A stretch of 64,000 bases of DNA from Distichodus sexfasciatus (GCA_032718565.1 JAVGVS010000017.1:4879866-4943865); one strand, 5' to 3'; positions 12,613-24,834 are shown, counted from the stretch's first letter. Made by a program: numbers and translations. The notes: generated by a model from the sequence alone, not told the origin.

Positions 12613-12716
12613 GTGGCAGCGTTGTGGTCAACACGCCTCGTTTAAGGTCTGAAGATGAAGAAACAACTGAACCCGCCCATCATAACACGCACTCTGGTGA
12701 TTTGGTGAAGTTACAG
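12613..12716 (+). CDS. exon-like open segment, identity unknown
   Basis: An acceptor (CACGCTCAG) precedes, and a strong donor (TTACAG|GTATGTG) follows, an open 104-nt segment. If entered in phase 1 it reads GGSVVVNTPRLRSEDEETTE and on to GDLVKLQ without a stop. It does not look like a T-cell receptor segment or a transposon protein I recognise. No partner exon could be assigned; the next acceptor-like site at 13051 leads into the V1 relic. It may be a chance frame. Confidence 0.25.
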
Positions 12717-13051
12717 GTATGTGATTTCTCTACAGCTAGTGTGTCTTGGACTTTGGTCTTTAAAATGACATTTTGAGAGGTTTGCTCATGATTGTTACAG
12801 AAAGCGTGTAAGGTTGCGGCAGTGCTGTCATGTGATAGACTCGTGTAATTGCTGTAGAACAGCTTATTAAAAAGACTTCAGTGTTGCATCGCGCCCTGGG
12901 AGTGATTGGGCTGCCTACAGTTATGGGTATAACTAAGTTGTCAGTATCATAATATGCTTATGTTATTCATTAACACATTATTTTACTGGCAGTATTATAT
13001 ATATAATTGATCTTATATTAATCTTTTGAATATTTTTGTTTTATTTTGCAG

Positions 13052-13322
13052 GAAGAGCTGAATATGTGGTCACTCCAGTTAGAGTGATTGTTAATGCCAC
13101 AGAAGCTGACATTTGTTTTTGGACTTTCAGCTTTCATCTTATGGACTTTGCTATCTGAATGATCCAGGCTCACCTCCACAGTTTCTCATCCATTATAACA
13201 TTGGCCTGGTTACTAAAGTACAACCTTCAGATCTTGAAAAATCTAACATCTCCAACAGTAAAGCAGCATGAATCTGGAAATCTTGAAATCTCAGACTCTT
13301 CACTGAACTTCTGTGCTCTGAG
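13052..13322 (+). pseudogene. TCR V pseudogene relic (V1)
   Basis: Only the 3' part is recognisable: SDSSLNFCALRP followed by a signal-like CACAGTC, 23 bp and CACAAATCT. Upstream, GRAEYVVTP and a phenylalanine-rich stretch are broken by stops. No leader was found. The usual YYC is FC here. Confidence 0.6.
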
Positions 13323-13895
13323 ACCCACAGTCACAGGAAGTTAATGCACGCAATACACAAATCTAAACGGCAAATGAGACTGGGTTGAGACATTGAGTTT
13401 CTATCATTTTGTAGTTTGAAGATGTTTTAATTACATAATTTGCACACCTGATATATTATTTGCATTTATTTGTCATTTATTCTTAGTAAATCTTGGCTTG
13501 TAAAATTAAATACAGGTTGGATTGTATTACTATGTATTGTGACTACTGAAGTGATTTATGCTGAAAGATTTATCCACTTTAACTTTCCTAGATAATAAAA
13601 TCACATATAGTTTTATTGTATTAACAATCTATGAAGAACACAAAACCACAAAACTAATCAAATCAATGTTTGGATGTTATAAGATGTAACTAACATATTG
13701 TAAAAAGTTTTTACACTGAAGGTTCTTGAGCACCCTCAAAAAGCAGGTCACCCAAGCTGATATGGCACTGTATATGACACTATATAAATATATGTTCATC
13801 AGTCACTTATTTGAATTCCACTGCCAAGTAGAAGTCTTGTGTGTAGACAGTATAGAGCCATATGTACTGCACTCTCATTGGTCCAAAAGTGAAAG

Positions 13896-13901
13896 GGGTG
13901 G
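13896..13901 (+). promoter_or_regulatory. V2 upstream box, diverged (GGGTGG)
   Basis: GGGTGG, 66 bp before the V2 leader ATG; only the first half of the GGGTGGAGC box is kept. Confidence 0.4.
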
Positions 13902-13967
13902 TTAAACTACAATCTACAGAAACTATTGTATTTTTGCTGCAAAGAGAGGAGAAGAAATTGAAACACA

Positions 13968-14522
13968 ATGTTTCTTTGCTTATGTCTGCTTTTTGCACTT
14001 TTAACAGGTATAACTTTAGTTTCTTTTACTCTATGTACATTATTTTAAAACATTTGAAAAATGTAAATAAATACAGTATATCATAGTATACAGTATATAG
14101 TATACATCATATCTATTTATCGATATATGTTGAATGATACATTACATTTTTTTATATACAATATTCTAAATATGTGACAGTTCAATAAGCTTGACTAGTT
14201 TAAAATCTTATCCAGATGACACCATACAAGACATCATTACACCTACTTCTTCTGCTGTATACGGTAAAGCAGAGCAACGTGTGACGCTCTCCTGTAACTA
14301 CAGCTACTCAGTATCTCTGAACAATCTACAGTGGTATCGCAAACATCCAAAGGATGCTCTGGAATTTCTTGTTCTGCTGATGGAGTCTGGACAAAATCAG
14401 ACAGCTACACATCCTCATCCAAACCTGTCTGCTAAGGTGGACAAGCTTCTCAAGTCTGTGTTTCTGGAGATCGCTCCTGCTGCATTGTCAGACTCTGCAA
14501 CATACTTTTGTGCCTTGCAGCC
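13968..14522 (+). CDS. TCR variable segment V2, intact
   Basis: Leader exon 13968-14007 (MFLCLCLLFALLT, hydrophobic) ends in phase 1 at a GT donor; the V exon is 14216-14522. The V domain has LSCNYSY with the first cysteine, LQWYRKHP, and SDSATYFCALQ with the second cysteine. The frame is open throughout. The sequence between (MESGQNQTATHPHPN) departs from the common 'LAQ' group, so V2 pairs best with V3. The product would be a membrane-bound TCR chain after joining to a J segment outside the window. Alpha versus delta use cannot be told from this. Confidence 0.88.
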
Positions 14523-14560
14523 CACATTGATACAAATCTACTGCACATTGCACAAAAACC
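14523..14560 (+). other. 23-type RSS of V2
   Basis: Heptamer CACATTG (consensus CACAGTG; the essential CAC is kept), 22 bp, nonamer ACAAAAACC (perfect). Confidence 0.85.
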
Positions 14561-15112
14561 TGTCAATAGGACGATGCTCCTGTAAAGCAGTGTTATGTTT
14601 CAAATGCAGTTTAATAGACAACTCGTACTCTTGTACGTGGAGGTAGTGCCACATCCAACTGAAATGATTTTTATTAATTTATGAAGGTAAAAAATAATGT
14701 ATGTATAAACTGTTGGGCACAATGTGGCTATGAAAATCAGTCCATGTAAAATTCCAGTTTGATAAACCTGTATCATTGTGTTTATTGTGTACTGAAACAA
14801 GGGGAAATTATATGACTATACAATAATAACTAATTTGTCCAATTTTTTATGTCCACAATATGATAATAATTGACATTAATACACTTGACACTTTGCTCTG
14901 TGTGCCTTTTACCTCTTGTAGACACAAACTGTCCATTAAAGGTTAATTTTGGGTTTTGCACAGTTACTAATCAAAAAGGTGAATTTAACTGCTCTCTGCA
15001 CTATAAATATAACGGTGTAAGCACTGATTTTCTCACTGAGTAATCTAGCCGTCTCACAGGAATGACCCCCACTCAACAAAGTACAAGCGTCACAATGTTG
15101 AAAGGTGGAGCT

Positions 15113-15121
15113 TGAACGGTG
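15113..15121 (+). promoter_or_regulatory. V3 upstream box (AGGTGGAGC)
   Basis: Eight of nine positions match GGGTGGAGC; 63 bp before the leader ATG. Confidence 0.6.
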
Positions 15122-15184
15122 AAGCTATCACAATGCTTAAGACCATGTCTTGCTGTCAGTTTACGCTTTTGGGCAAAAGGCATC

Positions 15185-15622
15185 ATGTTCTTCTGTACAT
15201 TTCTGATACTTTTGTTTTTAAAAGGTAAAATAATATTCAGGTAAATAATGGAGCTTGGAGCTTTATTTAAAAATATTTATACTCATATAAACTGTTCTTA
15301 CATTTCTCCTCATGACAGGTACTTCTTCTGAGGACCCAATAACATCTTCCGAGTCTGTTAAACATGCCACAGAGGGTGAGAGGGTTACTTTGTCATGTAG
15401 CTACAGCGGTACAGCTTTTAATTTGCTTTGGTATCGCCAAGATCCCAGATCCAAACCGGACCTCCTCCTCTCCCTCACTGAAACTGGAGATCCCATTAGA
15501 GCAGACCCCTTGGCTCACTGGTACTCTGCTAATGTTGATAAAGGCAACAAAAAACTTCTGAACCTGGTGATCTCTCCTGCTGCAGTTTCACATTCTGCAA
15601 TGTACTACTGTGCCCTGGTGCC
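15185..15622 (+). CDS. TCR variable segment V3, intact
   Basis: Leader exon 15185-15224 (MFFCTFLILLFLK) and V exon 15319-15622. The exon opens GTSSEDPITSSESVKHATEG, then VTLSCSYSG, LLWYRQDPRSKPD, and SHSAMYYCALV; the usual SDS before the second cysteine reads SHS. The leader intron is only 94 bp. No stop or frameshift is seen, and the recombination signal has a perfect heptamer, so this should be a usable gene. It is the closest relative of V2 in the window. Confidence 0.9.
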
Positions 15623-15660
15623 CACAGTGACAGGATATCTAGTTACACTGTACAAAAAGA
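15623..15660 (+). other. 23-type RSS of V3
   Basis: Heptamer CACAGTG (perfect), 22 bp, nonamer ACAAAAAGA (two changes at the end). Confidence 0.85.
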
Positions 15661-15729
15661 CTGTAGAATGGTGCTCTGTTTTGGTTATTTTGTCAGTTTA
15701 CATGTTTGAACAAAGTTTAATTTAACTTT

Positions 15730-17750
15730 AGCTCATGTTATGTTTTTGGGTTTATTATGGCCTGAATAATTGAGGCAAGCTAGTATGTAATGTGCAGAAT
15801 AACAGCAGAATAACATAATGTGCAGAATAACAGCAGGTTGAATTATAGATTGGGATCAATAAAGTTGAATGGTAATACAATGGTAATAAGTAGCTGGCAG
15901 AGACAAATAGAATGTTATTAAAGATGAGGGTCTTAGTTTGTGGACAGTGTTGATTGGTGATAAAAAGGGTAGTGATGGAACCCCGAAATCCTGGATGAAA
16001 CTGTTCACAATACCATTGACATTTTGAAATATGGCAATTATGTGGCAATTCCTGCATTTTTACCACCTTACATAAATTGTGATAAGGCAAAGGTCTCCTG
16101 TTCCACACTGGTGCTAACCATTGGTGGTGTTGGAAGTGGCTCTCCTTTGTCTTTATTAAGGACTTGGGTCTAGAAAATAATTATTCACATCTTCATTTAT
16201 CAATCCATTCGTTCTAATCACTGTTATTAACCTTTCTATTATGCTATTCTATGTGGTTTCCAGCTATAATGTGAGTATGAGGCTTATGGCACATACAGGT
16301 ATTAACATTAAAAAATACAACCCATAACAATTTGCGTTGATCAGAAGTCTGCTAACACTGGTCAGTTTCTTTAGTTGCCATGTTTTGTTCATTAGACATA
16401 CAGAGATGTCATGACAGTAACTACCGACAGTAACACTGACTTAATCCAAATTACGTAAAAATAAAAAAGGAGAAGTTTAAGAAGGAAGGCTAAGAAATTG
16501 AAGCCATTTGAAAGTTGCAGCTGGAATTTCTTAAACTAGTAGGTCTAAACGTTTTTGCGCAGCGACTCAATTTATACCATCTTTTTAAAAGGGAAAATTA
16601 GTTGACATAGCTTAATAATAGTAATGCAATATCAACTTACATTTTCATACAATTTGCTTTAATGAGAAACCTGGGACTGCATCCTCTGGATACGTCCGAG
16701 TGGATCTGATAGTCCATCCGATAGAGAAATCTGACAGTGCACCTGCATAGGAGCTTTTTTCAAATGCTTACATTTCTAACTTTGCCTCACGACCATTTCA
16801 GAGCTTGCCGCGACTCACAGGTTGAGAACTGCTAATGAATGTGTTGCTGTTTGAGATGTAATAATAGATATCGCCCAGCAGAGGGCAGTAGAGTTGCTAC
16901 CTAGGTCTGACAAAAGCCTCGACATTTCGCCAAGCTGACCAATCACTTTGCCTATAAGCGGAAACTCATCTGACCTACAACATTCGGGTTAGTGATTTTT
17001 CCCACCGGACAGAGCATTAAAAAGAGTAACAGTCCCGGTAAATTTGGGACAGGTGGCAACCTCTTCAGAGCAGGCATAAGTACAAACTTGAAATCGGTCC
17101 TTAAACCTTCTGAAATTGTTAATGAAGTATTACTTGTGAAGGAGAAACACGCACAAAAACAACGAAAACATTGTTTGTTTTATATATTTTTCTGTACCAT
17201 TAGAGTTCAAACAAGACTGAAACAGTAGTAACAGTGTCTAATAGAAAACATCGTGCTTTTTTCATTATCACGTTATTGTTAATAGAATGAAGCACTATCA
17301 TTCGTTAATCAACCTATATGATTCTTATTTTCAGATATGGCCATGGTAGCCGGGTATCACAATACCTGTCAAGGCCTCATACATCTCAAATTCTAACAAA
17401 GTCAAATTCTTTGTTGTGGCTTACACTAAAATTTAAAGCATTAGCGTCACAGACCACTTCTCTTCATTTATATAATTTGTAACTAATTATACCTTTATGT
17501 GTTTTTTTTAAGTTATAAAAAAATATGTACCGTGCCAAAGTGTGTTGCACTATGTCTGTTTTCTGTTGTTCTTTGATGTTGACTTTTGAGAGATTGCAAA
17601 ATTGTTCATGATTTGACTATATTATGTCCATGATTTTGCTATATTACATTACATATTTGAAAAGATACATATATACATGTACTATACATGTACATGTGTA
17701 TGACAGAACGCCATTTTAAGGTATGATAAAAATTGTCAGTGACTTTCAGA
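15730..17750. other. long intergenic stretch, no gene
   Basis: No V exon, leader or clear transposon was recognised in two kilobases. A CTCF-like motif occurs at 16875. The stretch around 15780-15850 has local repeats of GCAGAATAACAGCAG. Confidence 0.5.
16875..16888 (+). promoter_or_regulatory. CTCF-like motif
   Basis: CCAGCAGAGGGCAG fits the CTCF core pattern CCASYAGRKGGCRS at every position. It lies between V3 and the orphan leader V4. Confidence 0.5.
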
Positions 17751-17758
17751 TACTTTAT

Positions 17759-17767
17759 GGGTGGAGC
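17759..17767 (+). promoter_or_regulatory. V4 upstream box (GGGTGGAGC)
   Basis: Perfect box 75 bp before the orphan leader ATG, followed by CTCTATAACTAAGTA as at V16. Confidence 0.6.
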
Positions 17768-17842
17768 TCTATAACTAAGTATTACTACAGTATTCTTGTC
17801 CATCTCAGATTCTGTTACCAGTTGTTTCGGGTCTCTATCATT

Positions 17843-17882
17843 ATGTTGCTCTCTGCCCATTCTCTCTTGCCTCTTTTCTGGG
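17843..17882 (+). pseudogene. orphan TCR V leader exon (V4)
   Basis: A 40-bp exon, MLLSAHSLLPLFWG with the donor GG|GTATGT, has the length, phase and sequence style of the other leaders (compare V16 MLLSIVPVFPLLL). The upstream box is perfect, yet no V exon follows before V5's own promoter. It looks like the surviving 5' end of a deleted unit. It could still be transcribed. Confidence 0.65.
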
Positions 17883-18859
17883 GTATGTATGTTTTAAAGT
17901 CAATTAGGTACCAATAAATTGATTATTAATTATGTTGTGAAAAAAGAGAAAATGATTAATAATTAAAATAATTTTAGCACTCACTGTCATGTTTTATTAG
18001 CATTGCTACAATTCCTGGAGTATCTGCAAAGACATGGAAATGTTGTGAGATAAAAAGCCCAAAACATTTTATAGTCATTTGACCTCTTCTGGATTAGCAG
18101 GCTGTGATAGAAAATAATATCCTAAGACATTTGGGAAGCATTTGCGACTAATTATAGTTAACCTATATGTATTATTGCTTGTCAAAATAGTTAACTCATG
18201 GGTATTCTTTTCATGTTTGTCTGTCTCTATGAACCTCACTCTGAAAGTAGGATATGAAAAAGTGAGCACTTGCAAACTGTAAGCTTCCGTGTTCTGTGTA
18301 TATATGTGTTCATTATGTATAACTTAGAATTATTATCAGTGCTGAAACGTCTCCTTATTAGGAAAAAAACAGCTGCAGGATGATGAGGACAGGGGGGTTT
18401 AAATACTGTGTGTGTCTGTTTATGTGTGGTTCCTTCTCTTGAGACTCTGTGAGGCTTGTGTGAACGGACCCTCTTGCTGCAAGAGAAAATAAACTAAATC
18501 ATCTGTGTCACCTGTGATATTCTCTGAGTTGTTTGTGTCACTCCAACTTTCAGGGTAATACTCCACATGTGGATAATTTCTTCCATGACACAGGCCACTA
18601 CTTTCATCTGCATCTTTAATGTCACTGAATGTACACTGAGGCCCATATGAAAAAATAGATTTGAATCAGATTAGAAGCATCACCCCACCATCAATTGTAA
18701 ATTATAAATACCTATATCATATAGTAAAAATCTAGATTTCACATGCACTGAAATGTCATATGTAAATCTGAGATTATACGGATTATATATTTGGAAGCAT
18801 AAGAAAAATATCACTAACTAACAGATCTTTAATGACACTGAATGTTTCAGTTGTTCTGT

Positions 18860-18868
18860 GGGTGGAGC
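18860..18868 (+). promoter_or_regulatory. V5 upstream box (GGGTGGAGC)
   Basis: Perfect box, 70 bp before the leader ATG; followed by CCTAAGTAGAG. Confidence 0.65.
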
Positions 18869-18938
18869 CCTTTACCTAAGTAGAGAGTCGTGGTAATCCG
18901 TAGTTTGGCTCATTATTTCATTTTGAATCTTCTCCAAT

Positions 18939-19405
18939 ATGCACTTCTCTGATCTATCTTTCTTACCCATTGTATTACGTAAGTAAATTATAATAATACT
19001 TCTTCACTACTGTAATGACATTAATATATAAAATATGCAAATATGTTACATATCATTTTGAATGCTGGAATTAATACTCTACTTTGTCATTACAGTTTTA
19101 CTTTCAGGAGGCACATTTGCACAGAAAATAAGTCCACTAGCTACAGAAAAGCATGTCTCTGAAGGTGAAAAATTTACTCTCTCTTGTGAATACAATGCTA
19201 TATCTAATGGAGATGCTCTCCATTGGTATCGACAGTATCCAAGATCGGGACCAGAATTTCTCCGCATGATTTTACAAACTCAAGACAAGAAGCAGAACAT
19301 TCTTACCCGCATATCAGCTGAAGTTAAGGACAAAAAATATGTGTATCTACATATTTCCGCTGCTGAACTATCAGACACTGCATTGTACTACTGTGCCTTG
19401 GCAAC
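18939..19405 (+). CDS. TCR variable segment V5, intact
   Basis: Leader exon 18939-18978 (MHFSDLSFLPIVL) and V exon 19108-19405, which opens GGTFAQKISPLATEKHVSEG. Key points are FTLSCEYNA, ALHWYRQYPRSGPEF and LSDTALYYCALA. The leader is less hydrophobic at its N-terminus than in its neighbours but keeps a core. No lesion is seen in the coding part. It belongs to the 'LAQ-I-PL' group with V6, V7, V10-V14, V16, V19 and V21. Confidence 0.88.
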
Positions 19406-19443
19406 CACAGTAAAAGAAAACCCAGCAACACTGTTCAAAATCC
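19406..19443 (+). other. 23-type RSS of V5, weakened
   Basis: Heptamer CACAGTA (last base changed), 22 bp, nonamer TCAAAATCC (two changes). Probably less efficient than its neighbours. Confidence 0.75.
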
Positions 19444-19820
19444 TCCAAGCATAAACACAGCTTGAACGTTTGACTGCTTGAAAGTGTTTCAGTTTATTAC
19501 ATACAATAATTGTTATCATTCAATGTACAAAAATCTATACATACCAACATAGTGTGAAGATTTTGCTGCTTATTCAGAATGAGGAAAATAATCAAGTTTT
19601 GAATTTAGCACAAAGTTGAAAATCATATTGAGCAATAATCACTGTGATCAAACATTAAACATTTATTTTGGAATTTGGAACTCCATTTTGCTGTTTTATA
19701 TAGTGATTAAAAATTTACCACTTATGATTATGTTAACTAACAAGTAAATCAACAAGCACAATAAATCATTTGCTGTCTTGTGATGCACTTTGAACTGTAA
19801 AATGTAATGATGAATGCCTT

Positions 19821-19834
19821 CCAGAAGAGGGCAG
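19821..19834 (+). promoter_or_regulatory. CTCF-like motif
   Basis: CCAGAAGAGGGCAG, one position off CCASYAGRKGGCRS, within CTTCCAGAAGAGGGCAGA, 474 bp before the V6 box. Confidence 0.45.
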
Positions 19835-20293
19835 AATTCACTTAGATAGTTTAGGAAGTAAAAGCTGTGAATGTAAATAAATGAGCATAGTTAACGTAAA
19901 TAAGCACAATTACCCTACCAAAGAAGTAAACAGTAAATCAAGCTAACGGCTTGCTGAAACATTTTATTTGCTTTTTTCTAAGTTGATAGGTTTAGAGATT
20001 AGATTTTCAATAATTTGTGCAGATACAGTTAGTTAGAAAAGGTGACCAGTGATAATAACTGCACTTGCAAATCAAAATATTACAAATGTTTACACAACTG
20101 ACTATAAGTAAAATTTGAGCATTATATGTACTACTGTTTCTGAGTTCTGAGTTATATGTTTATACTTATTAAACCTACGTAAGACATTAGGGTCAGAGAA
20201 CTTACACTGATTTTATAATTAAAAATAACACAAGAAGCAGACTACTGCTATTAAGGACAGCAGTTAAATAGCATTGACTATCTTATGCTTTGT

Positions 20294-20302
20294 AGGAGGA
20301 GC
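20294..20302 (+). promoter_or_regulatory. V6 upstream box (AGGAGGAGC)
   Basis: Variant box 65 bp before the V6 leader, followed by CATGTACCTAGACAG. Confidence 0.55.
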
Positions 20303-20367
20303 CATGTACCTAGACAGAGCTACAGTAATTCGTTTCAGCCTTGATTCTGCTATCACCACAGATCATT

Positions 20368-20860
20368 ATGCATCTCTCTGTCCTCACTCCCTTTATGTTC
20401 ATTTGCAGTAAGTATATAACTATGCTATATTAACAGCTATTAATTCATTGTTAATAAACTACTAATAACTACCAAATACACTATCATGAGTAGATTCCAC
20501 AGATTTAAGGTATATCATATATAAAAATTGTTCCTTTATTAATATGGTCTGTTCTTAGGAATCACATTAGCACAGAAAATACACCCACTTGCTGAAGAAA
20601 AGCATGCCATAGAAAGTGATACTGTTACTCTCTCCTGCGAGTACACTGCCACTGATGATAATGATGCGTTCCACTGGTATCTCCAGTATCCCGGAACACG
20701 GCCAGAAATTCTCCTTTTCATCTTTGCATATGAAGTTAAGGAGGAGCATGGTGTTTCCCACTTATCAGTTTAAGTTAAAAACAAAAACGTTGTAGACTTA
20801 AGGATCTCCACGGCTACACTATCAGACTCTGCCATGTACTACTGTGCTCCCACAGAGGCC
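20368..20860 (+). pseudogene. TCR V pseudogene V6, stop codon and altered 3' end
   Basis: Leader 20368-20407 (MHLSVLTPFMFIC) and V exon 20559-20860 keep the acceptor, LSCEYTAT, FHWYLQYPG and AMYYCA. An in-frame TAA at 20771-20773 ends the frame in framework 3. The 3' end is unusual: after TGTGCT comes CCCACAGAGGCCCACAGAG, two heptamer-like CACAGAG copies. The second is followed by 22 bp and ACAAAAAAT at 20890-20898. Closest to V11 and V7. Confidence 0.88.
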
Positions 20861-21229
20861 CACAGAGTCGGGAAACCCAACTACACTGTACAAAAAATGG
20901 TGAAACAGTTTGTTACAGTTGATTCCAAAACGTATCTGAAATAGAATCTATTAACAAACTCTATTTATAATCTACTCTGCCCTCTGAGGTAATGAAAAGA
21001 CTTAGTTAAACATATAATAAGGCAAATCGTTGCTAGATTTTCTCAGCAAGATTTAATGTTAGATTGCAGATTGTATATGTAGGAACCTTGAAAAAGATCT
21101 CAAAGCTAAATAAGTGATCCAATCTGTGGATATTCATATATTTTAATTGTTTTAACCATTATAATAAGTTGAATACTGAATACAAACGAATTACTAGACT
21201 ACAGCACAAACTGCATCACAGCAAATATA

Positions 21230-24200
21230 TCAAAGTCAAAGTCAAAGTAAACTTTATTGTCATCTCTGCTATATACTGTACAGATATACAGAGAGATGAG
21301 ACGACGTGGATCCAGTTTTTTCAGTGCAATAGGAAAATAGGGAACAAAGAACAAATATGGCACATGGAATAAACATATATAAATAGAATACAAAATATAC
21401 ATTTTAAACTAGAAATGGAATATTAAATATAACTTTAAACTAGAACTAGAAATAGAGGTAGATAGAGAGACAGTTTGGATGCAGTATTACTTACAAAAGT
21501 GGAAACTGACTTTTACACTGGATGTGCAAGAGGTTAGAAACAGTTTCAATATGAAAATTCTATATCCAGTCTATTAATAAAACAGTATCCCTTAAAAAGT
21601 CTGACTAACATTTAGGTTTGTGCATATATTTTAACAGTAGTGGAGAACCAGAGTCTGTGCAATATTTTTCAATAATTTGTGCAGAAACAGTTAGTTAGAA
21701 ATTGACCAGTGATATATACATACAATGTTCAACAGTTGTGCAAATAAGTAGCGGTAGTGCAAAAATTATTATAACAGTGTTGTACCAACAGTCATTTGAG
21801 GAGGATTACTATTTCAATCATCTGGCATTGTGTGCCAGATCAGCAACAGTTTGGAGTGGTAATACTGTACAGTTTGTAAATATAAATATAAACATGCTTA
21901 ACATCTTTCCGGAGACAGTTACAGTGCAACATGAATGAGATGCAGCATGTGCATCACAGCGACAGTGATGTGTAAAGTGCAGAGGTACAATAGAGTCAGT
22001 CAGTTCACAGTCCAGGTGTGTGTGTGGGGGGAAGTGTGAGGGCAGGAAGTGTGTTTAAGAGTCTGATGGCTTGTGGGAAAAGCTATCACGGATTCTGGTG
22101 GATCGAGTCCTGATGCTGCGATAGCGTCTGCCGGATGGGAGGATTGTGAAGAGTCCATGTGAAGGATGTGAGGGGTCGAGCACAATGCAGGAGGGACGCA
22201 CGGGAGCGGCGGGAGAGACGCACCAATGATGTTGCTAGCTGCTCTGACAATCCTTTGAAGCTGCCTGTTTTGGCAACAGTGCTGTTACCAAACCAGATGG
22301 AGATGCAGCTGGTCAGGAGGCTCTCTATGGTGCCCCTGTAGAAGACGGTGAGGGTGGGCGGGGGGAGGTTGGCTTGCTTCAGCTGTCTCAGGAAGTGGAG
22401 ACGCTGCTGGGCCTTTTTGGTGATGGAGGTGGTGTTGGTGGTCCAGGTGAGGTCATCTGAGATGTGAACTCCCAGGAACTTGGTGTTTTTTACAGTCTCA
22501 ACGGTGGAACCGTGGATGCTGAGAGGTGTATGGGTGGAACGAGTTCTCCTAAAGTCGACAATCATTTCCTTGGTTTTGTCTACATTCAGCGACAGGTTGT
22601 TCTCACTGCACCAGGCAGCCAGCTGCTGAACCTCATCTCTGTACGCCGACTCATTGTTGTTGCTGATGAGCCCCACCACAGTTGTGTCATCAGTGAATTT
22701 GATGATGTGGTTTGAGCTGTGCAGGGCGGTGCAGTCATGGGTCAGGAGTGTGAACTGAAGTGGACTGAGAACACAGCCCTGAGGAGGTCCCGTGTTCAGT
22801 CTGACGGTGCTGGAAATGTTGTCGTCGATTCGGACGGACTGAGGCCTCTCTGACAGGAAATCCAGTATCCAGTTACAGAGTGAGGTGCTCAGTCCCAATG
22901 ATGGTGTTGAATGCTGAACTAAAGTCTATGAACAGCAATCTAACATAAGAGTCTTTATTGTCCAAGTGAGAGAGGGAAAGGTGAAGTGCAGTGGATGTGG
23001 CATCCTCAGGTGATCTGTTTGTGCGATAGGCAAACTGCAGCGGGTCCAGTGAGTAGGGGAGGTTGCTTTTCACCTGTGCCATGACAAGTCTCTCAAAGCA
23101 CTTCATGGTGATGGGACAGTAGTCATTCAGGCAGGATACTGAAGATTTCTTTGGCACTGGGATTATGGTGGTGGATTTGGGATGATCATCTGGCTCAGTG
23201 ATGTATTGAAGATGTCTGAGAAGAACTCAGCCAGTGAATGTTGTCGGACCGGCAGCCTTTCGTGGGTTGACCTTGATGAACATTCTTCTCATGTCAGCTG
23301 CAGGCAGAGAGATGATCTGGTCGGTGATGGGAGACATGGCTTTCATTGTATGCATGTTGTTCAGTGCATCAAACCGTGCATAGAACTTGTTCAGCTCCTC
23401 AGGGAGTGTGGCATCCCCCTCACAGCTGCTTGGTGCTGGCTTGTACTGGGTGACAGCCTGGAAGCCCTGCCATAAACTGCGAGAGTCTTTTGTGTGATTG
23501 AAGTGGGTCTGGATCTTTTGTGCGTGTGCTCACTTTGCTTGTCGGATGGAGTGAGAGACGTTAGCTCTGGCTGTTCTGAGAGCAGCTTTATTTCCAGACC
23601 GGAAAGCAGCATCTCTCTCTCTTAGTCGTGCACACAACTGTGCCATGAACCAGAGCTCCTCGTTGGCTCTAGTGGTGATGTTCTTTAGGACGGTAACATC
23701 CTCTATGCACTTGCTGATGTAGCAGGTCACAGATTCTGCAAACTCGTCCAGATTAACGCAGCCATTGTACGTCGCCGCCTGTTTGAAAACATTCCAGTCC
23801 GTGCACTCAAAACAGTCCTGGAGTGCTGAGACAGCTCCACTGGGCCAGACTCTGATGGTTTTCCTGGCAGGTCTTGTGCGTTTCAGCAGCGATGAGTATG
23901 CGGGCAGCAGCATCACTGTAGCATGATCAGAAGAACCGATGTGTGGGCACGCTGCTGCTTTGTAGGCATCACGCACGTTGGTGTAGACTTTATCCAGGCA
24001 GTTCTCCCCACTCATAGCAAAGTCCACATGTTGGTAGAATTTGGGGAGAACTGAGTTCAGGTTTGCATGATTGAAGTCACTGGCAATTATGTAAAATCCA
24101 TCTGGGAGCTTGTTGATAGCCTCATACAATTCGGCTAGTGCCAGGTTAGCATTAGCACTAGGCGGCAGGTGCACAGCTATGACTAGCACCACGGAGAATT

Positions 24201-24720
24201 CTCTCGGCAGGTAGAACGGGTGACACTTTATGACCAAAAACTCTATCTGTGGTGAGCAGTGGCAACTCACTTCAGCAGAGTTCGTGGACCAGAGTTTGTT
24301 TATGTAGATGCACAAACCGCCTCCGCAGCTCTTACTGGACAAAGAAGCTTCTCTGTCGGCCCGATAGCATGCTAGCCCATTTAGCTCGATGACCGAATCC
24401 GCAATGTCCGCGTTCAGCCATGTTTCCATGAAAATATAGACGCAGCAGTTCTTTATTTCATGCAGTTCTTTATTTCATGCTGGCTTGACTGCTGGAGCCA
24501 CTGAGAGTCCATTCTGTTGTCCAGTGAGCGGACGTTGGAGAGCAGGACAGATGGAAAACCAGTCAGGCCGGATTAGCTTTTAGCCTCGTGCTAGTGCCCC
24601 CGCGCTTGCCTCGCTTTTGTTTACGCGTGCAGCGCTTGCTTTTCGGCCAGCTGCGCCTCGCTGTCTCACCCAGACTCCATAGCATCTCCGACGGCAGATT
24701 TGGCAGTGGAATTGTGCATT
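21230..24720 (-). mobile_element. CR1/L2-like LINE (copy A), degenerate
   Basis: Minus-strand remnants in order from the right: apurinic endonuclease (SDFNHANLNS, SSDHATVML; 23530-24429), then reverse transcriptase with FIDFSSAFNT, PPQGCVLSPL and KFTDDTTVVGLIS (22086-23157), then the C-terminal part. At least two frame breaks separate the pieces. The 3' end is the left edge, with an AAAGTC repeat tail. The insertion separates the promoter and leader side of V7 from its V exon. Confidence 0.88.
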
Positions 24721-24834
24721 TTTTTTCCGATTTCCGATTTTGAGCAGAATGTGTCTGTATATGCTCTGATGTCAGCTATTCACATTATTGTGAAGCAGAA
24801 TCCATGTGTCGGATAATACTGTTTTATTCTCAGG

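Noticed and set aside
14600..14800. Minus-strand frames overlapping V genes and spacers
   Set aside because: Shadows of AT-rich DNA or of V exons, without splice sites or recognisable domains.
22086..24429. Long minus-strand frames as host endonuclease or polymerase genes
   Set aside because: Endonuclease and reverse transcriptase motifs with a repeat tail identify a LINE.
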